The notes below the pieces were generated by a model, which made no database searches, had not been told where the DNA came from, and worked only from the letters and a program-made list of their open reading frames with translations. Positions 31,885 to 40,800 of a stretch of 64,000 bases of DNA are shown here, piece by piece (the first letter of the stretch is position 1; every line of letters starts with the position of its first letter). Origin of the DNA: Sorghum bicolor (taxonomy: Eukaryota; Streptophyta; Magnoliopsida; Poales; Poaceae). A program made the translations under genes and the position numbers. The stretch covers positions 11,119,906 through 11,183,905 of the forward strand of contig NC_012878.2 of NCBI RefSeq assembly GCF_000003195.3. Reading direction: 5' to 3'.

Positions 31885-34800
31885 CTAAACAAACAGCAAG
31901 CAGATATTCTCAGGATAATATAGCACTACAAGTTCCCGTTATGGAATAGACAATAAGATTAGAGCATCAGGGAATTTCCATCCCAGCGTTATTTCTACCA
32001 GGAAAACGGTTAAAATAGCAAAAGCCAACAGCAGGAAGCAAACAGTTCTAGTTTTGGCATCATCAGCAGGAAGCATATGACTAGTGGTACACATAAAGTT
32101 TAGTGAACACTGAACAAGAGTTTCCGCTATTCTTGTAAAAAGTATGGTAACAGGACCTTTACTTTTGCAGCTGCATAAAGTCTATCAAGCTAAAACATCA
32201 TATCTATTATTTTAAAATGCAGATTTGGAAGGGAAAAAAGAGCGAATTTCCAGTAAAATTTTGTTAAAGATCCCACATATTCAAATATAGACATAGGGAC
32301 TATGTATAGAGTAAGATGGTGGTCAACTGACAGTAGGGCACTGCATCACGTGAGAATGAGAAAGTAAAGTTGGTAGCATTTACCTTAGACAGAAGGCAAA
32401 GCAATGACTGAACTTGGTTACGAAGAATGGAGTCACCAATTAGTCCCCAAGCTTTGTTTCTCATAGAATCTAGAAATCTGACTGCATCAAATGGTGGAAG
32501 ATCACATCCATAAGGCTTCCAATTCCAACGTAGATATTCCTTGTCAGGTCTACCATTCATCATGCAGTTCTGGTGATCATCAATAAATCGACAGCTTGCA
32601 TTTGTATAGGCTGTGCCAGAGGGGTTTGGTATCCATTCCCCATTGAAAAGATTGCATTTTCCTATACATGTAACATCTCACATTAGAAATACTAGAAACA
32701 AGAACAAAAAGTAATAAAACATTCAAGTTTACCCATATCGTCTCTGCTTTCAAGATTCTAAAGCTTGGTAACCCTGTACTTGCAATGTACAAGGACTGTA
32801 ATTTACTACATCCAATAACAAATAAGTGCCATACTAGAAAGCATTCAATTGAGCTAGTAAAATTTAGACCAACTCCAACTTTATCTGTCAAGGACCTGGG
32901 GCCCTAGGGTAGGAGGCCCTCGACTACGGAGCTCGTAGTCGCGGTCTGTCTTTGTTATGGTGGGCAAGACATATGAGAGGCGCAAGGCTAGAGAGCAGGG
33001 CTGAGCAGCAGCGTCCAGCTTGGCCCTGCTGGCCGCATAGCCTGCCTCAGCAACTAGTATGAGTCTAGGACTCTGGATTGGATTAGTTTAGGAAATCTTA
33101 GGAGTCTTAGAGTTTGTTTCTTATTCCATAATCCTAGTAAGAGTCAGTTTGTAATTGCCTATAAAAGGCTATCATATCAGATGAATAAAGATAGCCTGGG
33201 ATTGTGTCAACTTGACACCCTTGGGCGCCCGGCGTCCCTCTGTTCTTCGCCTTGAGTGCCCTAACTCCTGAACGCGACGGCTCCCCGCTGCCGCCAACGA
33301 ACACGCTCCAGCTCCCTCTACTCTCCGCCCTACAATCTACGCAGCAAGGCTAGGAACCGTACCAACTTGGTATCAGCGACCTCGTCGATCATGGATACAT
33401 CTGCTGCCAACACCACCGCCGCTGCTACGTCGGTTCCGCCCTCGACATCGACAACCAACACGGCTGGAGCCTCCTTGCCTCTGGTCACCACCTCGGGCGC
33501 GCTGGTGCAGACCACGCCACCCGCGGCAACGGTCACCCTGGCCTCCATCGCGGAGATGCTCGCCAGCATGCAACTCCAGATGGCGGCCATGAACCACCAC
33601 CTCGCGGACCAGGCCGGCCGTCTTTCTGCGCTGGACGGCAAACCTGCTTTCCCGCAGTTCGGTCTGCCCGGATTTGGCGGCGTTCCGGTGCTGCCCACGT
33701 CTACAACTCCGCTGCTCCTGGAGCCCACGACAGGCATCGCAGAGTCCTCCAACAGGGTGCTCCCCTCCCAGCCGCAGCTGTCCGCAGCCGTGGGTTCGTC
33801 CGGTGCTCTGCAGGCGCCGTCCACGGGAGTTCCCATCACCCAGATCAACTTTCCGCACTCGCCATCACCAATCCCGTCATTTGGCTCGGTGTCACAGCCC
33901 ATGCCACCCCCGGCCTCAGTGCACCAGGCATCAACTCCTCCGTATCTACCACCGGCGCCAGAGTGGGAAGCCGCGCTCGTGCCGAAGTACCACAAAATCA
34001 CCTTTGAGACATATGACGGCACAGCAGATCCGCTGGGATGGCTCAACAAATGTGAGCAGTTCTTCCGTGGCCAACTCACGCGTGAGGCAGACAAGGTTTG
34101 GATGGCATCGTACCACCTCAAGGGGGTGGCCCAGCAGTGGTACCTTGTGTTGGAGCAGGACCTCGGGCGTCCGGCGTGGCCGGATTTCCGTACCTACTGC
34201 CAGCAACGCTTCGGGCCAGCCATCAGCACAAACCATCTGGCTGACCTGGCGCGTCTTCCCTTTGGTGGCTCCGTCGACAAGTACATGGCCGAGTTTCAAG
34301 CTCGGGCTGCGCACGCCGGCGATCTGTCGGCAGTACAGAAGGCTCGTCTCTTCACAGGGGGCCTCCCGGAGCACATCCGCGTCGACGTCGAACTCCTTGA
34401 GCCCGCAAACCTGCAGCAGGCCATGAGGTTAGCGCGCGCGTATGAACGTCGCAATACGCCACTACTGCTTCCAGCACCACGACAGGGACGCCGCCCACCG
34501 CCGACCCCCTCGGTGTCTCCTGCTGGCACTGGCGTGCCAGCCCAGCAGCCGCAGCCCTTCAAACGCCTCACCCCCGATGAGATGGCGGAACGGCGCAAGT
34601 TGGGGCTATGTTACAACTGCGACGAACCCTTCGTACGGGGACACAAGTGTCCTCGTCTATTCTACCTGGAGGCGCCCGACTATATTGTGGAGGAGCCGGA
34701 TGACGCAGCGGACGCGGACGCTCCCAACAGCGACATCCCACCGTTCGACCCCGACAAGCCAATGATCTCTCTGTCCGCAGCTACAGGGATCCGCGCAGGC

Positions 34801-37800
34801 GATACCATGCAGCTGCAAGTCACGATCGGCGCACAGGAGTTCACGGCCCTACTGGATTCCGGGTCGACGCACAACTTCATCAACGTGGACGCGACAGCAG
34901 CGGGGCGCATGTGATTGTGGCCAACGGCGACAAGGTGGCCTGCCGCGGCCTCGCCCGCGACGTTCCCATCAAGATCGCCGACGAGCCGTTCACCGTGGAT
35001 TGCTTCTCCATCCCGCTCGCGCCATACGACATGGTACTGGGCCTCACGTGGCTGCGTTCTCTGGGACCCATCTTGTGGGACTTCGCGTCTCTTCGTATGG
35101 CGTTCTCGCTCCGTGGCCGCCGCGTCGTCTGGACAGGGGTTGGCGCACCAGCAGCAGCACCGCAAGCGACCCTGTTCACAGGCCACCTCTTCACCGACAA
35201 GGGCGCCGAGCGCGCACTCCTGGACCGGCTGTTGGACACGTTCGCCGACGTGTTCGCGCCACCCACCGGCTTGCCGCCGGCACGGGACTGCGACCATCAC
35301 ATTCACCTCAAGCCCGGCACCGAGCCAGTGGCGGTCCGTCCGTACCGCTACCCGCAGCTTCAGAAAGATGAACTGGAACAACAATGTGAAGCCATGCTGC
35401 AGCAAGGGATCATTCGGCCCAGCACGTCTCCGTTCTCGGCGCCGGTCCTTCTCGTCAAGAAGCAAGACGGATCATGGCGTTTCTGCGTTGACTACCGATC
35501 CCTCAACGCTGTCACAGTGAAGGACAAGTTTCCGATCCCGGTCGTCGAGGAACTGCTTGATGAACTCCATGGGGCCAAGTTTTTCACCAAACTGGACCTT
35601 CGGTCTGGATATCATCAGGTCCGCGTTGCTGTCGAAGATGTATACAAGACCGCGTTTCGGACGCACCATGGGCATTTTGAGTTCCTGGTAATGCCGTTCG
35701 GACTGTCCAACGCTCCTTCCACCTTCCAGGCTACTATCGCCGCTTCATACGCGATTATGGCATCATCGCAGCGCCCCTCACTCAGCTCCTACGCAAGGAC
35801 GGCTTCCACTGGTCACCCGAGGCGGAGGTGGCATTCGTGGCGCTCAAGGCCGCGCTCTCGGCAGCACCAGTGCTTCACCTGCCGGACTTCAGCTTACCAT
35901 TCGTCGTCGATTGTGATGCGTCAGGGTCCGGTTTCGGCGCGGTTCTTCATCAGGATGGGGCGCCCATCGCATTTTTCAGCCGGCCCTTTGCAGCTCGACA
36001 TCTGAAGGTGGCAGCCTATGAGCGCGAGCTCATCGGCCTGGTTCAGGCAGTGCGCCATTGGCGACCCTATCTTTGGGGTCGTGCTTTCATCGTCCGGACA
36101 GATCACTACGCGCTGAAATATATGCTGGATCAGCGCCTCTCCACCATCCCACAACACCACTGGATTAGCAAATTATTTGGCTTTGATTTCAGGGTCGAAT
36201 ACCACTCCGGCAAGACTAATGTGGTGGCCGATGCGCTCTCACGTCGTGATGGGGATTCTCCGCTGCTGGCTGCTCTTCTCGATGTGGGGGTGCTGTTTTC
36301 TTCGGCGTTGTCGGCTCCCAGCTTCCAGCTCTTCGACGATCTCCGGCAGGAACTGGGGGCTGATCCGGTGCTGCGCGCTCGCCTTGAAGCCGTGGCGGCA
36401 GGTCTGCATGGTGACACTTGGTCAGTACGGGATGGCCTGCTTCTCCACCGCGGTCGTATCTTCATCCCTAGCACTTCGGCGCTGCTCGAGGACGTCCTAC
36501 AGTTGGCTCATACCGGGGGCCATGAGGGCATCCAAAAGACCCTTCATCGCCTCCGTGCGGAGTTCTTCGTCGAGCATGATCGCCGAGTGGTGGGTGAGTT
36601 TGTCCGCTGCTGTACCACGTGCCAACGGAACAAGACAGAGACATTGCATCCAGCGGGGCTGTTGCAGCCGCTGCCGGTTCCTTCGCGCATCTGGGCGGAT
36701 ATTTCTCTGGACTTCATCGAGGCGCTGCCCAAAGTTCATGGCAAAAGCGTCGTGCTCACAGTGGTCGACCGGTTTTCCAAGTATGCTCATTTTATTCCTC
36801 TGGGTCATCCCTACACGGCGTCATCAGTGGCTCGCGCCTTCTTCCAGGACATTGTGAGGCTTCATGGGTTTCCAGAATCAATTGTCAGTGATCGTGATCC
36901 GGTGTTCACGGGCCATGTGTGGCGTGACTTATTTCGCCATGCCGGTGTTAAGCTTCGCATGAGCTCAGCGTTCCACCCCCAAACAGATGGCCAGTCTGAG
37001 GTTGTCAACAAGACTATTACCATGTATTTACGTTGTTTGACAGGTGATCGACCGCGGGACTGGCTTGATTGGCTTCCATGGGCTGAGTTTTGTTATAACT
37101 CGGCGTATCATACCGCGCTCCAAACATCTCCGTTCCAGGTCGTGTACGGCCGACCACCGCCGGAGTTGCTGCCCTATGTTCCGGGGCAGGCGCGCACGGA
37201 GGCGGTTGACTCCTTGCTGTCCAACAGGGATGAGTTTCTCCAGGAAGTGCGTGCTCGTCTTCTTCAAGCTCAAGAGCACGCTCGCAGGTTTTACAACGCC
37301 AACCACCGTGACCTCGAGTTCGCCGTCGGGGATTGGGTCTTGCTCAGGATGCTGCACCGTCACACCAAGAGCTTAGTTCCTGGTGGTCGGGGCAAGTTGG
37401 CGCCTAAATACGCAGGGCCTTTTCAGGTGGTTGCTAGAGTCGGCGAGGTTGCGTATCGTCTTCAGCTGCCCAGTGAGGCACGTATCCATGACGTCTTCCA
37501 TGTTGGCGTTCTCAAGCCGTTCCGGGGCTCACCGCCGTCTTCTACACCAACGTTACCACCTCTACGCCATGGCCGACCTCTGCAACAGCCGGAACGGGTG
37601 CTTCGCTCGGAATTACGTCGTGGGGTCTGGCATGTCCTTGTTGAATGGTCAGGCATGCCCGTCTCGGAGGCTACGTGGGAACCAGTTCCGGCATTTCGTG
37701 AAGCTCATCCATCTTTCCAGCTCGCGGACGAGCTGTTTCCCGAGGGGGGGAGAGATGTTATGGTGGGCAAGACATATGAGAGGCGCAAGGCTAGAGAGCA

Positions 37801-40800
37801 GGGCTGAGCAGCAGCGTCCAGCTTGGCCCTGCTGGCCGCATAGCCTGCCTCAGCAACTAGTATGAGTCTAGGACTCTGGATTGGATTAGTTTAGGAAATC
37901 TTAGGAGTCTTAGAGTTTGTTTCTTATTCCATAATCCTAGTAAGAGTCAGTTTGTAATTGCCTATAAAAGGCTATCATATCAGATGAATAAAGATAGCCT
38001 GGGATTGTGTCAACTTGACACCCTTGGGCGCCCGGCGTCCCTCTGTTCTTCGCCTTGAGTGCCCTAACTCCTGAACGCGACGGCTCCCCGCTGCCGCCAA
38101 CGAACACGCTCCAGCTCCCTCTACTCTCCGCCCTACAATCTACGCAGCAAGGCTAGGAACCGTACCAGTCTTCTAGGGCGAGGTTATACCCCTCTGCAAC
38201 CTAGGCTTGAGACTTGAAAGTTGGGAGAAAGAATAAGATTGGTTTATAATTCTTGCTTGATTATATCAATAGAGTCTACAAATATTTATGTCCCTTCTAC
38301 TTCACCTATTTTGCTAAATAACCTATCTGGGACTAATATAAATTGCAAATACAAAGATAACTGAACTTATAAAGATAACTGGGCTGGGCTATCAGGCTAT
38401 CAGCTGCCTAGTTAGGCTCGGCCGCCGCCAGGGCCACGTCCGCGGCGCGCTGGACGCGCTCTGCCGCACGTCTGATGTCACGGGCCCAGCGCCTCCTAAT
38501 GTACGTCTGACCGTACATGACATTATCAATATTTACATCTTGTATAAAATTGTACTGTACGCAAATAAAAAAAAAGACCCAGAGATTGACTTGTCTATCT
38601 TGAATATTATCAAAGTATGATAATTTTATTAGGACATAAATAAAGTCTTGTCAAATTAGATTCCAAAACCATGTCGATCTACAAACAGCATTTGTTAGTA
38701 TGACTGGAGGATACAACACCAACTTTAGCAGAAGGATCAAGGTACAGTTTTGATGTTGGCTGTTTACAAAGCTTAATCTTATTTTCACCAGCAAAAGTTG
38801 GTAATAGCGAATAGACAGAAGGATCAAGGTACAGTTTTGATGTCCGGAACATATTTCATCAAGACCAGACACTCACCTAACTATTGGTCCCATGTTCTTT
38901 TATGGATAATAATAATGTAGTAAGATCATTCCGGCCTCTACATCCAAGGATGTGCACAGCCTTAAATATTACTGAGTCACAGCACAGTAGGACGAACAGC
39001 TGGCCTAACTTATGAAAGTTTAATAGGCCACGTAGCATTCGTGATCCCATGCTTGTACAGTAACGGTAATTAACTTGGTTGATGTCCTCAATTATCATTT
39101 ATCTTACTAGATCTCATTGCTAGAAGCGAGTGGTTATTGTGGTCTTCAAAGCATTGTATGGCAAGGGAGTTTACAGATATGAGGCACTTCTTGGGTATCT
39201 TTCTCAAAAAATAAAAGCAGAAATGTAAATGAGCAAAAACACAATCTTAACGAGCAGGTGAGGGTTCTTATTGAAAGCCTGCAGAGCATATTGGCAGGAT
39301 TCACTATCTATTAAATCAAATCTCAATGGTCAACAAAACGCTTTGTGTCGTATCTTACTTAATATGCTTTAGCCAAGTCCTGAACTAGTTATGGTATGAA
39401 CAGATCAAAGGGAACCCAGAGTTTGGCTATCCGCTGTGCCTAGTGACAAATCAAGAGGATGCAGTTCTATGGCTCTAAAGGTTGTAGGTATGCCATGTTT
39501 ATGATGGTAGAAAAGCAAAAGTTTAGTAACAAAGCAAGGCACGAAGAGATATATCAGGGTATTCGAAAATGTGAAAGAACTAAATAGCTTGCAAAGTATT
39601 GGAAAGCAGTGATGTGTTGATACGTGTTACTATTAATTCAGATTTCAGAGTAGCAGACCACCTCAAGGAAGTGGACTCCTGAAGAACAGTATTTGGCAAA
39701 TAACATATTGGTACAGAACAGTACAACTGATCAACTAAAGCATGTATCACTCAAATCTGGAAAACAAAAAAGGAACAATTTTTTTTTTTGACATGCTTAT
39801 TCAGGCATGATAGAATTCTAATGTCACCATGGAAGACAACTTATCCACATGAGGCCAACCTCATGACCAGATTTGTGAAAACCTGCTACCATTAATGAAA
39901 GAGCAGTACAGTTCTAAAAATGTTGCCTTTTCTGAGACAACAGGTATCAATAAAAATCAACTTGAGGAATTACATTTGATGGACTGGTTAGAGAAAGAAA
40001 ACATGCAATTAACCAAGAAATGAAAAGACAGCTTTCAAAAGAGCGATTGTTTATGTAAGATGAATCTATGGAAGGAAAAAAATACAGGCAATTTTTCAAT
40101 AACAGCAGCTTGACAATTTGCAAGTTATGTAACTACCAAATGAGGGAGGATATCACACACAAGGACTGCTTGGAGCAGTAGACAACTAGACACACAATCT
40201 GCTTCTCTGTTTATCAACCAGCTCTGCACAATTAGCTAACTTTGATCTTGAGGCCTTTTTGCATTTTTTTTACTAATTCATATTATCTTGCTTCCTTTTC
40301 TTCCCTATTAATGAAAGTATTAGAATATGAAAAGCCTAGAATTTGTAGAGTGTAGAATGAAGAGCCTTAGTAGTTCAAGAGTCGTGTAACTCCTTTATAA
40401 ACTGATGATCAATCAATGGAACAGCAGAGATCATTCCTCACAGGCTTCTAAATGTGACAATTTCCTTTTCATCTACACTCATGGGATAGATGTGGCATAT
40501 CTTCTGTTATATGTGGATGACATCATATTGACAGCTTCATCCCACCATCTTCTCCAACATATTATTCGCTCCCTGCAGAAAGAATTTGCTATGACTGATC
40601 TTGGTAATCTTCATTACTTCTTGGGTGTTGCTGCCAAGCAGTCATCCTCAGGTCTGTTCCTCTCTCAAACTAAATATGCTGCTGAAATTTTGGACAAGGC
40701 CAATATGTCAGCATGCAATCCTTGCCGAACCCCAATTGAGGTTCATTCCAAGTTGTCTGCCCAAGATGGACCACCGGTTGCTGATCCTACTCTATATCGC

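Larger units (their letters stand above)
32953..38167 (+). mobile_element. Reina-like chromovirus, full ends, internally deleted
   Basis: 5,215 bp with 412-bp LTRs that look identical by eye (32953-33364 and 37756-38167), flanked by GTCTT (32948-32952 and 38168-38172). Carries an initiator-tRNA-Met-type primer site, gag-protease, and pol with a chromodomain. Short LTRs and domain order fit the Reina clade. Pol is disabled by two lesions (near 34905 and 35735). Confidence 0.93.
32881..38527 (-). mobile_element. Solo LTR in TBL intron 1, interrupted by a Reina-like element
   Basis: The left part 32886-32952 (TGTCAAGGACCTGGGG) and right part 38173-38522 (ending GTACATGACA) form one LTR of about 417 bp. 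It is flanked by TTATC at 32881-32885 and 38523-38527. The sequence reads best as an LTR on the minus strand (TGTCATGTACGGTCAGACG start, AATCAAGCAAGAATTATAAA inside). Lineage is not settled; copia is likely. Confidence 0.82.

Noticed and set aside
33330..34121. Minus-strand 263-codon frame opposite Reina gag
   Set aside because: Antisense of a clearly coding GC-rich gag. No domain.
38729..38843. 28-bp direct repeat as a CRISPR-like or satellite array
   Set aside because: Only two copies 87 bp apart in an intron. Probably a small local duplication.
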